From positions 124,001-188,000 of the forward strand of contig CAVQYE010000009.1 in assembly GCA_963718065.1 (NCBI GenBank): a stretch of DNA of 64,000 nt. The letters run 5' to 3'. Positions 51,131 to 60,161 of this stretch are shown piece by piece. The notes beneath the pieces were generated by a model. That model searched no databases. It saw nothing but the letters and a program-made list of their open reading frames with translations, and was not told where the DNA came from. The first letter of the stretch is position 1; each line of letters starts with the position of its first letter. The stretch comes from CAVPGP01 sp963718065. Its GTDB lineage: Bacteria > Actinomycetota > Thermoleophilia > Gaiellales > Gaiellaceae. Position numbers and translations under genes: made by a program.

Positions 51131-51943
51131 TCAGCGGTGGCCGGGCGCGAAGGCCGACGCAGCGGCGAGGCGCCCGACCGGGAGCTCGACGTTCGCCTCG
51201 CACGCGCGGTCCCCGCACTCGCACAGGAACTCGCGCACCACGGTGTCCGCGTCGCCGTCGGCCCAGGGCCGGGCGTAGAAACCGCGGATCTGCGCCACGA
51301 TCGCCTCGTTTGCCTCGCGGAGGAGCGCCTGCCGGGCCGCGACGCTCTCCGCGCACGGTCCCTCGGCGAGCGCCGCCGCGAAGTGGTCCTCGACGGCGGC
51401 CACGGTCTCGGCGATGCCGCGCGACCCGTCGACTGTGAGCATCGGCACGTCGTGCTCCTGCGCCTCCCGTTCGATCACCTCGCCGAGCAGCAGGTACAGC
51501 TGCGCCGCCCCGGACGAGGTGCCGCGCTCTTCGAGCTGCTCGTTCTGGAGCTCCCGGGTCGGGATCAGCCAGAGGGCACGGGCCGGGTCGACCGGCAAGG
51601 ACGAGACGACACCCGGAGACACCGTCGACCCCTCCGCGACGACGAGCGGCGACGCCGGCAGCAGCCGAAGGTCGTCCACCACCATCGGCCCGCGCTCGGC
51701 GTGCAGCGAGAGCGCGAGCATCTCCGCGGGAGTCGCGTCGACCCAGCGCTCTGGCGGGGTCATCGCCTCCCATCTGTGCGCGGCGGCGTTGCCCTCACGC
51801 AGCGCTCGGTCGCGGTGCTCCCACGTGTGCGTGTCGGTGTTGTACCAGCGCAGCCCGTGCCGGCGGGCGAGCCGCGTGGCGACGGTCGTCTTACCCGATC
51901 CGGGCGGGCCGCCGAGCCAGAGAACATGGCTGAGTGACTGCAT
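51131..51943 (-). CDS. P-loop kinase/ATPase-like protein
   Basis: 270 residues. Walker A is WLGGPPGSGKTTVATRL (residues 9-25), followed by YNTDTHTWEHRDRAL and MVVDDLRLLPASPLVVAEG, in the style of shikimate/gluconate kinase-like phosphotransferases. The C-terminal 60 residues contain a Cys-rich patch FLCECGDRACEANVELP, possibly zinc-binding. Substrate unknown. Divergent from the ANTAR regulator. Confidence 0.75.
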   Translation of the reverse strand: MQSLSHVLWLGGPPGSGKTTVATRLARRHGLRWYNTDTHTWEHRDRALREGNAAAHRWEAMTPPERWVDATPAEMLALSLHAERGPMVVDDLRLLPASPLVVAEGSTVSPGVVSSLPVDPARALWLIPTRELQNEQLEERGTSSGAAQLYLLLGEVIEREAQEHDVPMLTVDGSRGIAETVAAVEDHFAAALAEGPCAESVAARQALLREANEAIVAQIRGFYARPWADGDADTVVREFLCECGDRACEANVELPVGRLAAASAFAPGHR

Positions 51944-52085
51944 CTGCGTCGACTCTACGGCGAACCGCGGCCACTGCCATTTTCGTTGTCATGTGGTAAT
52001 TTTTGCTGCTGAGAGGCGGCTTGGCGCCTCTGCCGCCGGACGGTGGGCCGTGCGGCGAGTGTCGGGTTGTCGAGGTGCAAATACG

Positions 52086-52652
52086 GTGAAAACTCTGCGT
52101 GTGCTTGTCGCGAACGAGCGTCAAGATCGTCTGGCTGACGTCGCCCGTGTTGTGGCCGGGCTCGGCCACGAGGTGATCGCGCCCCAGATCGAGGTCAGCG
52201 AGGTCGGCCTCGTGACCGCACGTGAGAAGCCGGATGTCGCCCTCGTCGGCCTCGGAGAGAGCTCATCGCATGCTCTCGAGCTGATCGAGCAGATCGTTCA
52301 CGAGTCGGCGTGCCCCGTCGTGGCGCTCGTGCACGCGCCCGACCACGAGTTCGTGCTCGAGGCGGCGAAGCGCGGCGTCTTCGCCTACATCACCGACGGC
52401 GAGCCGCAGGAGTGGCAGAACTCGATCGAGATCGTCCTCCGGCGCTTCGCAGACTTTCGCGATCTGGAGGGAGCCTTCAAGCGCCGCTCCGTCACCGAGC
52501 GGGCGAAGGGGATCCTGATGGAGCGCCACTCGGTCGACGAGGAGCGGGCATTCGGGATGCTCCGTGACCACGCGCGCGGAACGAAGACCACGCTCGTCGA
52601 GACTGCCGAGTCGGTCGTCGACGGGAGCCTGCTGCTCCCGGCGTCCTCGTAG
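52086..52652 (+). CDS. ANTAR-domain response regulator
   Basis: 188 residues from GTG 52086 with GAGGTG upstream. The receiver (residues 1-120) is divergent: VANERQDRLADVARVVAG starts it, and the usual phospho-acceptor position reads VALVGLGESS, without a clear aspartate. The C-terminus has the ANTAR RNA-binding fold RSVTERAKGILMERHSVDEERAFGML. ANTAR proteins antiterminate transcription by binding paired hairpins; none was recognised nearby. The non-canonical receiver suggests control by other than phosphorylation. Confidence 0.87.
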   Translation: MKTLRVLVANERQDRLADVARVVAGLGHEVIAPQIEVSEVGLVTAREKPDVALVGLGESSSHALELIEQIVHESACPVVALVHAPDHEFVLEAAKRGVFAYITDGEPQEWQNSIEIVLRRFADFRDLEGAFKRRSVTERAKGILMERHSVDEERAFGMLRDHARGTKTTLVETAESVVDGSLLLPASS

Positions 52653-52659
52653 CCGGGCG

Positions 52660-52887
52660 CTAACCCGTGGAGTGCAAATGAGCGGCCATCGAAGGCTGCC
52701 CGAGGGCGCAGGTGGGGCAGATCGAGTGGGAGAGCGTGTGGCGTGAGTCGATCGCCGCCAGTGCGGCACGCGGAGCCTGGTACCAGGAGCTATCGATCTC
52801 GACTCTCTCGCACCACGCGCAGCGCGTGATCAACTCCCCGGCCTCATAGGCCCGGAGGATTCGCCTCGTCGCGTCGCCGGTCTGCAA
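52660..52887 (-). CDS. Small CxxC...CxxC zinc-ribbon protein
   Basis: 75 residues; two cysteine pairs CAWC (residues 23-26) and CPTC (57-60) with TLSHSICPTC, the arrangement of small zinc ribbons that occur fused to or near PAS/response-regulator proteins in actinobacteria and others. It sits convergent to the ANTAR regulator, 7 bp apart. Function unknown, a signalling accessory is plausible. Confidence 0.7.
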   Translation of the reverse strand: MQTGDATRRILRAYEAGELITRCAWCERVEIDSSWYQAPRAALAAIDSRHTLSHSICPTCALGQPSMAAHLHSTG

Positions 52888-53002
52888 CTGTTTCTCCCTC
52901 GACCTGGCCGCGGTCGCTGACGTTTGTCCAAGCTGTTGACTCAGCGTACTCCTGATCTGGCCCGCTGCCTAGCCGTTTGGCGAAAACGGCGGCAAACCCT
53001 GC
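52888..53002. other. Intergenic region upstream of the zinc-ribbon gene
   Basis: 115 bp between the zinc-ribbon start and the end of the third YcaQ-like gene. No feature recognised. Confidence 0.35.
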
Positions 53003-54028
53003 CTAGACGCCGTCTCTACGGTACGTCACCCGCTCGGCTCCGACGAAAGCCGCCAGTTCTTCGAGTGCTTCGTCCAAGCGCGACGCGTCGCCCCAAGCGC
53101 CGAGCACCTCGAGCGTGCCCGTCTTCGAGTCGAATCGCGGCTCGGCGCGGCCGACGATGCGGTCGCCGACCAGAACCGGCAGCACGTAGTACCCGTACTC
53201 CCGCTTCGCTTTCGGGACGTACATCTCCAGCCTGTAGTAGAAGCCGAAGAGCGCCTCGGTCCGGGCGCGGTCGTGGATCAGCTGGTCGAACGGCGAGAGC
53301 AGCGTCACGCGATCGGGCACCGGCCCGTCCGCGACCTCGGGGTGCGCGTGCCAGCCGTCCCGTTCGAGCCGGACCCCACGCGCGCGAAAGCGCTTCTCGG
53401 CGAGCGCGCGCTCGGCGACCCGCGTCGGAACGGTCTCCGTCTCCGGATACCAGCGCTCGGCCAGATCCCAGAGCCGTTGGCCGTTGCGGCGGCCGGCAAT
53501 CGCCACGATGCCGCGCGCCTGCAGGATCTCCAACATGAACGCCACGCGCCGGCTCCCGTACCAGCGATGCTGCTCGCCGCGACGCGGGGAACGGTCGTCG
53601 AGCTCGCGCGAGAGCAGTGGCCCGCGCCGTTCGAGCTCGCGCATGACGTAGCGGCGGAAGCCGGCGTTCTCCTTCAGCCAGTCGTTCACCCACCGCCGCT
53701 CGCCCTCGGTCCCGCGAGTCCGTGAGCGCATGCGGGCGCGCAGGAGCGGGAGATCCTCCATCGGCCAGATGTAGGCGTTCCATTCGAAGAGCTTGCGCTT
53801 CGTCCAGAGGAGCCGATCGAGCTCGCCCCGGTCGAAGGCGCCCAGGCGGCTCCAGAGGACGAGGTGCTGCGGAGTCGCAACCGTCGCGATCGGGTCGAGC
53901 TGGAGGAAGCCGAGGTGCCTGACCGTGTCGAGGACGTTTCGAGCCGAGCCGTCTAGGAGCTGCGCCCGCACGGCGATGCGGCGGGCCTCGTCGAGACTGA
54001 CGATCCTTGACGTGCTCGCCCGGCTCAC
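53003..54028 (-). CDS. YcaQ/AlkZ-like winged-helix DNA glycosylase, paralogue 3
   Basis: 341 residues, intact, HTH_42 family. The Q-phi-D motif is FLQLDPIATV (Gln43, Asp45), followed by HLVLWSRLGAFDRGELDRLLW. The C-terminal half has LLSPFDQLIHDRAR and YGYYVLPVLVGDRIVGRAEPRFD. It is closer in layout to paralogue 2 at 9.0-10.1 kb than to paralogue 1. Start GTG 54028 overlaps the glycosyltransferase stop (GTGA), so it is part of a leftward unit. Confidence 0.87.
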   Translation of the reverse strand: MSRASTSRIVSLDEARRIAVRAQLLDGSARNVLDTVRHLGFLQLDPIATVATPQHLVLWSRLGAFDRGELDRLLWTKRKLFEWNAYIWPMEDLPLLRARMRSRTRGTEGERRWVNDWLKENAGFRRYVMRELERRGPLLSRELDDRSPRRGEQHRWYGSRRVAFMLEILQARGIVAIAGRRNGQRLWDLAERWYPETETVPTRVAERALAEKRFRARGVRLERDGWHAHPEVADGPVPDRVTLLSPFDQLIHDRARTEALFGFYYRLEMYVPKAKREYGYYVLPVLVGDRIVGRAEPRFDSKTGTLEVLGAWGDASRLDEALEELAAFVGAERVTYRRDGV

Positions 54029-55202
54029 GCGGCGGGCGCCCTCGCTTCGGCGACAAGCACGGGTACGAGCTCCGCGGCGGACGGCATCGCAGCAATCTCT
54101 GCGGCGACTCGCCGGGCTCGCTCGCGGTAGGAGCCCTCCGCAAGCAGGGTGACGACGGCCGAGCGAGCTGCCTCCGGGGTGAGCTCGTCGGGCAGGAGGA
54201 CGAGCCCGACGCCGAGCGATGCGCACCGTCCCGCGTTGTCGAACTGGTCGGCGCCTCGCGGGACGACGAGCATCGGCACACCGTGGGCGAGCGCCGCGAG
54301 CGTCGAGCCGGAGCCGCCGTGCGTGACGGTGACCGCGGCGTGGGGCAAGAGCAGCGACTGGGGGATATAGCGCTCGACCCGGGTATTGGGCGGGATGGGC
54401 TCGAGCGCGGCCGGGTCGTTGTCACGTCCGATCGTGGCGATCACGTTGCAGTCGAGCCCGGCCAGCCCGTCGAGCAGCACCCGGAAGACGCGCAGGTCGT
54501 TGTGCACCGTGCCGAGCGTGACGTAGACGAGCGGGCGGCCGGGCAGCTCCTCGAACCAGTCGGGAGGGCGGTCGCCCGGATCGGGGTCGAACTCGGGCCG
54601 CAGGAGCTCGACGCGCGTTCCGGCGGGCGGGAGCTCGGTCTGGAAGCTCGGCGGGCAGATGTCGAGGTAGAGGCCCCGGAACATCCCGCCGTACGGCTCG
54701 GGCTCGACACCGGCGTCACGCCAGAGGGTCTCGGTCGCTGCCGCGCCGCGCTCGACGGCTGCCAGGGGCACGAGCCGTCCGAAGCTCTGGTGGACGATCG
54801 GGATGTCGAGCGACGCGGAGACGACCGGCGCCGCGAGGTCGGACGATTCGTGGACGATCAGGTCGGGTCGCCACGAGACGGCGACGGCGTGGAGCTCACC
54901 GGCCTTCGCGCCTGCCGTGATCGTGGCGAACATGCGCGTGTACGTGAAGCTGCGGCGCTCGGCAATCGGCAGCGCGAGCTGCTCGGCGCGGTACGGCTCG
55001 AAGCGGGCCTGGCATTCGGCCTGCCCGATCCCGGCCGGCAGAGCTGTGAAGCCGAGGGCCTCGATCCGCGGCAGAGCCGACGCGCCCGTTGCGAAGGCGA
55101 CGTCGTGACCCGCGTCGGCGAAAGCCCGGGCGAGCGGCACCAGGGGATGAACGTGCCCGGTGCCTGGAGTGCAGCTGAAGAGAACCCGGATCGGGCAATC
55201 AT
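54025..55202 (-). CDS. UGT/MGT-type GT-B glycosyltransferase (frameshifted at N-terminus)
   Basis: A GT1-family glycosyltransferase like macrolide/natural-product glycosyltransferases: CTPGTGHVHPLVPLARAFADAGH (acceptor domain), GRPLVYVTLGTVHND and THGGSGSTLAALAHGVPML / GADQFDNA (donor-site signature). The first residues are in another frame: ATG 55202 (MIAR) links to IRVLFSCTPG if one C missing near 55187 is restored. About 393 residues. Acceptor unknown. Confidence 0.85.
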
Positions 55203-55220
55203 CTCAAAGGCGACGCGGAT

Positions 55221-55904
55221 CTAGCGCTGGACCCCCATGACGATCGTCCCGACGTAGCCGCCGGAGCCGTTCGGCTTCACGTTCAGCAGCGACTTGCTGC
55301 CGCCGTTGACGTAGATCGAGTCGTTGGCATTCCGCGTCGTGCGATTCGGCCGGCTCCGGTACGGCGCCTTCTTGTAGACGGCGTCCGTGAGCGAGTCGCG
55401 GAAGAAGAGCTGGCCGGTGTGAACGACGCTGCCGCCGACGTGCACCTTGATGTGGATGTGCACCGCGCGACCCTGGTACCAGCCCGGGTAGATCGTCTGG
55501 AACGTGGCGACGCCGTCCGCGTTCGTCCGCTGGATGCCGCGCATGTACGTCTTCTGATTCGGGGTCGAGAAGTTGGAGTAGTTGCCGGCCGCGTCGGTGT
55601 GCCAGATGTCGACCGCGGCGTTCTTGATCGGCTTGCAGGTCGAGGCGTCGACGACGGTCAGCTTCAGCGTCAGCGGCGTCCCGGGCCTGCCTTCGGTGAT
55701 GTTCCGCCGGACCTTCTCGCCCGCGACGTAGTAGGGGCCTTCGGTGAGCTCGGGCATCAGGACGCAGGAGACGGCGCCCGAGGCGACCGCGGCAGGCCCG
55801 CCCGAAGCTCCGGCGGCTTCCCAGGCTCCGGCGCCGAGCGCGCCCGCGAACAGGCTGCCCAGGCGGAGGAGGGAGCCGCGACGGGTGATCCGTGTCTCGT
55901 TCAT
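55221..55904 (-). CDS. Tat-type exported intradiol dioxygenase-like protein
   Basis: 227 residues. N-terminal twin-arginine signal (TRRGSLLRLGSLFAGALG, residues 7-24). The iron ligands of intradiol dioxygenases are present: Tyr in EGPYYVAG, Tyr in YPGWYQGRAV and the two His of VHIHIKV, with VDIWHTDAAGNYS between. Known members cleave catechols to muconates; exported versions act outside the cytoplasm, perhaps on lignin-derived aromatics. It sits alone between a glycosyltransferase and a dehydratase gene. Confidence 0.87.
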   Translation of the reverse strand: MNETRITRRGSLLRLGSLFAGALGAGAWEAAGASGGPAAVASGAVSCVLMPELTEGPYYVAGEKVRRNITEGRPGTPLTLKLTVVDASTCKPIKNAAVDIWHTDAAGNYSNFSTPNQKTYMRGIQRTNADGVATFQTIYPGWYQGRAVHIHIKVHVGGSVVHTGQLFFRDSLTDAVYKKAPYRSRPNRTTRNANDSIYVNGGSKSLLNVKPNGSGGYVGTIVMGVQR

Positions 55905-55926
55905 GCGACGACGGTAGCCATCGAGC

Positions 55927-56889
55927 CTAAGACGGGCTTGAGAATCCGAGCAGTTCGGCAAAGCGCTCCGCGCCGACGTTCCCGCCCGAGAGGACGATGC
56001 CGATCCGCGCGCCTTCGATCCCGCCGGCGAGGACGCCTGCGACGCCGGCGGCGCCACTGGGCTCGACGACGAGCTTCAGCCGCTCGAAGAGCAGGCGCAT
56101 CGCGTCGGTGAGCTGCTCGTCCGAGACGGTGACGATGCCGTCGACCAGCCGGCTGACGATCTCGAACGGCACGACGCCCGGCGACGTCGTTTGCAGGCCG
56201 TCGGCGATCGTGCGCGGCACGTCGATCCGCACCCGCTCACCGCGGGCCAGCGACTGCCGGACGTCGTCGCCGGCCTCGGGCTCGACGCCGACGACGCGGA
56301 TCGTCTGGTCTGCCGCCTTCGCCGCGATGGCGGAGCCGGCGAGCAAGCCGGCGCCGCCGACGGGGGTGACGATCGTGTCGAGGCCGGGGACGTCCTCGAG
56401 CAGCTCGAGGACAGCCGTTCCCTGCCCGGCCACGACGAGCGGGTGGTCGAAGGGTGGGACGAGTGCGAGGCCGCGCTCTTCGGCAAGCGCCGCGCCGAGC
56501 GCCTCGCGGTCCTCGGTGTAGCGGTCGTACGTGACGATCTCGGCTCCGTACCCGAGTGTGGCGTCGCGCTTCGTCGGCGGCGTGTCGATCGGCATCAGGA
56601 TCACTGCGCGGCTTCGGAGCAGCGAGGCTGCCAGGGCGACCGCCTGCGCGTGGTTGCCCGACGAGAAGGCGACCACGCCGCGCGCACGCTGCTCGTCGGG
56701 AAGCGCGGCGATCGCGTTGTAGGCGCCGCGAAACTTGAACGCCCCGCCGCGCTGCAGGCTCTCGGCCTTCAGGAACACCGCGGCGCCGGCGCGCTCGTCG
56801 AGCGTGCGTGACGTGAAGACCGGAGTCCGGTGGGCGATGCCGTCGAGGCGCTCGGCGGCGGCGCGCACGTCGTCGTAGGTGACGCTCAG
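55927..56889 (-). CDS. Threonine/serine dehydratase (fold-type II PLP enzyme)
   Basis: 320 residues without a regulatory ACT domain, so a catabolic-type or serine-racemase-like enzyme. PLP lysine in GGAFKFRGAYNA, SSGNHAQAVALAA, PVGGAGLLAG and a closing VLSGGNVG. The probable start is CTG 56889 (LSVTYDDVRAA), in a CTGA overlap with the lipoprotein stop, parallel to ATGA junctions elsewhere; no ATG or GTG fits. Confidence 0.85.
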   Translation of the reverse strand: MSVTYDDVRAAAERLDGIAHRTPVFTSRTLDERAGAAVFLKAESLQRGGAFKFRGAYNAIAALPDEQRARGVVAFSSGNHAQAVALAASLLRSRAVILMPIDTPPTKRDATLGYGAEIVTYDRYTEDREALGAALAEERGLALVPPFDHPLVVAGQGTAVLELLEDVPGLDTIVTPVGGAGLLAGSAIAAKAADQTIRVVGVEPEAGDDVRQSLARGERVRIDVPRTIADGLQTTSPGVVPFEIVSRLVDGIVTVSDEQLTDAMRLLFERLKLVVEPSGAAGVAGVLAGGIEGARIGIVLSGGNVGAERFAELLGFSSPS

Positions 56890-57374
56890 GGGCAGGTCCC
56901 GGCTTTGAACGAGGCGAACGTCTTCGGCGACAGGGTCCAGCGCCACTCGCCGTCCTCGGCGATCAGATGGCCCTTGCGATCGATCGTGATCGGGTCGCCG
57001 CCGTCCGGCGTATGGACGACGAGCCGCCAGTTCACGGCCTTCGTCTTCGTGCGCCCGAGCAGGGGCACGCTGAACTCCTCGTCGAAGATCTTCATCACGA
57101 CGACGTCGGCGTCCTCGATCGGCGCACCCGGCGAGCAGCTCACGTAGAGGGACTGCGGAACGACCTTGCGCTGCTCGCTGATCAGCATCGAATACGAGCT
57201 CGCGCGCTGGCCGGCGAGCTCGTGATGGACGAGCCGGGTGAACGCCTGGCCGGGGTCCTCGTCCGGCGCAATCGCGACGCTCGAGCCGCTGCCGCACCCG
57301 GACGCGACGATCGTGAGCGCGGCGGCGCTCAGCACTGCGACGACGACGAGCGCTGCTCCCTTCACGCGTGTCAT
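56886..57374 (-). CDS. Lipoprotein of unknown function
   Basis: 162 residues with a lipoprotein signal peptide (VVVAVLSAAALTIVASGCGSG; lipidation Cys27). The mature part, GQAFTRLVHHELAGQRASSYSML and WRLVVHTPDGGDPITIDRKG, resembles NTF2-like lipoprotein domains. Start ATG 57374, 39 bp downstream of the glycoside hydrolase stop. Confidence 0.72.
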   Translation of the reverse strand: MTRVKGAALVVVAVLSAAALTIVASGCGSGSSVAIAPDEDPGQAFTRLVHHELAGQRASSYSMLISEQRKVVPQSLYVSCSPGAPIEDADVVVMKIFDEEFSVPLLGRTKTKAVNWRLVVHTPDGGDPITIDRKGHLIAEDGEWRWTLSPKTFASFKAGTCP

Positions 57375-57413
57375 CTTACGCGGCGCTTGCCGCGCCGCTC
57401 GTCGCCGGAGCCG

Positions 57414-58702
57414 TCAGCGAATCGGAAGCGGCGGGCTCGCGAGAGTGCCCGCGACCAGCCGGACCGTCGTTCGCGGCGCCAGGCGCCCGGTCCACGTGAA
57501 CGTGCCGCCAGAGCCGGCCGAGAGCGTCCCGGTCAGCCAGCGACCGTGCCGGTGCGGTTTGCTCCAGGCGGTAGGTGCCGCCGGCCGCCGGCGCGCGGAG
57601 CTGACCCCAGAGCGTGACGTTGGCGCCGCGCCGTGCGACCTGGGTGAGCGGCAGGCCGAAGGCCGCATAGGAGGGCTTGTGGCGTCCCGTGAGTGTCTCC
57701 AGGCCGCTCTGAAAGCGTCCGAGCGTCGGCTCGTCGCGGACGAGGAAGTGGATGAGCATGTCGACGCGCGGGGTGCGCGCCGCCTGGTAGGCAGACTCGC
57801 CGACGTAGCGCGCCTGGAGGCCCGGAGAGACGCCGAGCTGGCGATCGGGCGGGTTCGTCTGGTAGCCGTACTCCGTCAGCCAGATGCGGGCGCCGCCGAA
57901 CGAGCGCTGCACCTCGGTGAGCAGGTGCCCGAGCGTTGCCATCGTCAGCGTCCGGCAGGTTGCGCAGCCGCCCGTAAGCGGCGACTCGCGGCGCGGGTCG
58001 AGTGGGTAGGGATTGTGTGCGTACGCGTCGAGCCGCGCGTGGGCGGCGCGCATGCCGCGGAGCCAGTCGACGGGGGAGACGCCGCCGGTCGCACCACGTG
58101 GGGCCGTCACGCCTCCGGCAACCCGCACGCCGCTGATGCTTGCGTGCAGCGCGGCGTAGGCGGGGTTGAGGAGACGCGTGACGTAGATCGAGGGCTTTGT
58201 CGGCCGCAGCCAGCGCACCTGGTTCGGCTCGTTCCAGACGAGCCAGCGCTTCACCCAGGGATAGCGCCCGGCCGCGGCCCGCGCGAAGCCGGCGATCGAC
58301 GTGCCGCTCGTCGGCGCCCAGTTCGAGCCACGGCCGCCGTTCGACCAGCCGCGGCGCTCCGACGATGCCGAGCAGCACCTCGATGCCGCGATCGTGGAGG
58401 CCGTTCAGGACCTCGTCGTACCCGCTCCAGTCGTAGGCGGGATCGTCGGCCGAGGCCGGCGTGGCGGGACGCGTCTTCGCAATCGCGTCCCAGTGCAGAT
58501 TCAGCCGCACGATCTCGGCGCCGAGCGCGTCGAGCTGGTCGAGCCGCGCGTCGAGCTCGCCGGGGCCGTTGAGGAGCCACGCGTCGTCCTGGATGCCGAA
58601 GCGGATCGTGCCGCCTTGTGCATGCGGTGCCGGGGCCGCGGCCGCGCCGGCAGACAGCGCGAGCAGGCAGATGAGGATCAGACGGGTGAGGGATCTTGGC
58701 AC
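57414..58702 (-). CDS. Secreted clan-A glycoside hydrolase (frameshifted)
   Basis: A (beta/alpha)8 glycoside hydrolase of GH5/39-like type. Sec signal at the N-terminus (SLTRLILICLLALSAGAAAA; GTG 58702 chosen). TIM-barrel features: GAEIVRLNLHWDAIA, catalytic acid/base in VWNEPNQVRW, nucleophile in IWLTEYGYQTNPP. A C-terminal beta domain ends VAGTLASPPLPIR. Frame changes near 58350, 58255 and 57550 were bridged by reading frames. About 425 residues. Substrate, probably a plant or microbial glycan, is unknown. Confidence 0.75.
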
Positions 58703-58741
58703 GGTGGCGGCGTCGCAGGTCGACGGGCGTCGTGGACGCAC

Positions 58742-58767
58742 GGTGTCGACGTGGTGTCAACGGTGTT
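58742..58767. repeat. Three short direct repeats in the divergent region
   Basis: GGTGTCGACGT, GGTGTCAAC and GGTGTT occur in tandem at 58742, 58753 and 58762 between the divergent glycoside hydrolase and the small + strand gene. Spacing is 11 and 9 bp, near a helical turn, so regulator binding is conceivable. Confidence 0.35.
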
Positions 58768-58864
58768 TGGCCGCTTCGCCCGCTCCCAAACCTCGCAACG
58801 CGCGTGCGCTTTTGTTCCAGAAGCGTTACCCACGCGTGCGAATTCCATCGGTACCGTCGCTTGC

Positions 58865-59213
58865 ATGTCCGCGAAAGCTGCAACGGCGCCTCCGAAGGCG
58901 GCACGTTCCAAGACCGCGACTTCCAAGACCGCGACGCCCTGGGGCACGGCGGTCGTCGTCGAGGAATTGCACGTCGGCGCAGCGTGCGGGCGAGCGGCGC
59001 TTCTCGTCGGTGGTTCAGCTGCTCGAAGGCCCGAAGGGCGAGCAGTTCGTCCGCATTGCCTACTCGACCGGCGGGTCGGTGCGGCGTGGCCCGGTCACGC
59101 TCCGCGCGCGGGACGTCGAGCGGCTGCACGAGGCGCTGCGGACGAGGCCGCAGCTCGCGCGCGCACTGGGGCTGGCCGGGGCGCTCGGGATCGAGCCCGG
59201 AGGTGACGCCTAG
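58865..59213 (+). CDS. Small basic protein of unknown function (frameshifted)
   Basis: Starts at ATG 58865 with an Ala/Lys/Thr-rich segment (KAARSKTATSKTATPWG) that contains a near-perfect DNA direct repeat (TTCCAAGACCGCGAC twice). After a frame change near 58978 the protein continues AGERRFSSVVQLLEGPKGEQF, VRIAYSTGGSVRRGPVTLRA, DVERLHEALRTRPQLARAL. The last part loosely recalls PC4/p15-type single-strand DNA-binding folds. About 115 residues. Its TAG shares CTAG (59210-59213) with purQ. Confidence 0.6.
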
Positions 59214-59909
59214 ACGACTGCCGGCTGCACAGTCCGGGCCGCGTCCACCATCGAGGCGAGGATCAGCGCCCCATCTCCAGAGCCGAGCAGCGGGTCGACC
59301 GCGTGCTCCGGGTGTGGCATCAGACCGAAGACGTTGCCGTCCGCGTTGCAGACGCCGGCGACGCCGCCGAGCGATCCGTTCGGGCTCTCGCCGTCGTACC
59401 GGAGCACGATCTGATCGCCCGCCTCCACCTCGGCGTAGAGGTCGTCGTCGGCGTACCACCGCCCTTCGCCGTGCTTGGCGGGAATCGTCAGCCGGTCGCC
59501 GGGCTCGCACCTCTGCGTGAACGGCGTCTCGGCGTTGCCGACGATCAGGTCGACGTCGACGCAGATGAACGAGAGCGACTCGTTGGGCAGGAGCACTCCC
59601 GGCAGGAGGCCGGCCTCGCAGAGGACCTGGAAGCCGTTGCAGATGCCGAGGACCAGTCCACCGTCCGTCGGCGAACCGTGCGACCGCGTCCATGATCGGC
59701 GACCTGCTGGCGATCGCGCCTGCGCGGAGGTAGTCACCGTAGGAGAACCCGCCCGGGAGGACGAGGGCGGCCACCTCGGGCAGCTCGTGATCCGCGTGCC
59801 AGATCGGCACCGTCCTCGCGCCGACCGCGGCCAGCGCCCACGCCGCGTCGCGGTCGTCGAGCGAGCCCGGGAAGGTGATGACGCCGATCTTCGGCCGGCG
59901 CCCGTTCAT
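59210..59909 (-). CDS. purQ: FGAM synthase glutaminase subunit (frameshifted)
   Basis: Class I glutamine amidotransferase supplying ammonia to PurL. KIGVITFPGSLDDRDAAWAL, LVLPGGFSYGDYLRAGA, catalytic Cys in LGICNGFQVLCEAGLLPG, and catalytic His-Glu in LMPHPEHAVDPLLG. Start ATG 59909 overlaps purS (ATGA). One frame change at about 59660, consistent with an extra base in the coding GGACGGTGGA. About 230 residues. Confidence 0.9.
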
Positions 59910-60151
59910 CCGGCTCCGGTCAGCTCGATCTCGAAGCTCTCCATCAGCGGGTTGGCGAGCAGCTGCTCGCACATCCGCTCAAGCTGTGCGCGCGCCTCTA
60001 CGGGATCGTCCGTCTCGACCTCGAGGTCGACGACCCGGCCGACCCGGGCGCCCGTGACGTCGAAGCCGAGGTGGCGAAGCGAGCTCTCGACCGCAGCGCC
60101 CTGCGGGTCGAGGATGCCTGCCTTCGGCCGGACGAGAACGGTCGCCTTCAC
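59906..60151 (-). CDS. purS: FGAM synthase subunit PurS
   Basis: 81 residues, intact: MKATVLVRPKAGILDPQG and AVESSLRHLGFDVTGARVGR are the family pattern. It bridges PurL and PurQ in the FGAM synthase complex. 10 bp downstream of purC; overlaps purQ. purL itself is about 20 kb away. Confidence 0.95.
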   Translation of the reverse strand: MKATVLVRPKAGILDPQGAAVESSLRHLGFDVTGARVGRVVDLEVETDDPVEARAQLERMCEQLLANPLMESFEIELTGAG

Positions 60152-60161
60152 GCGTCACCGT

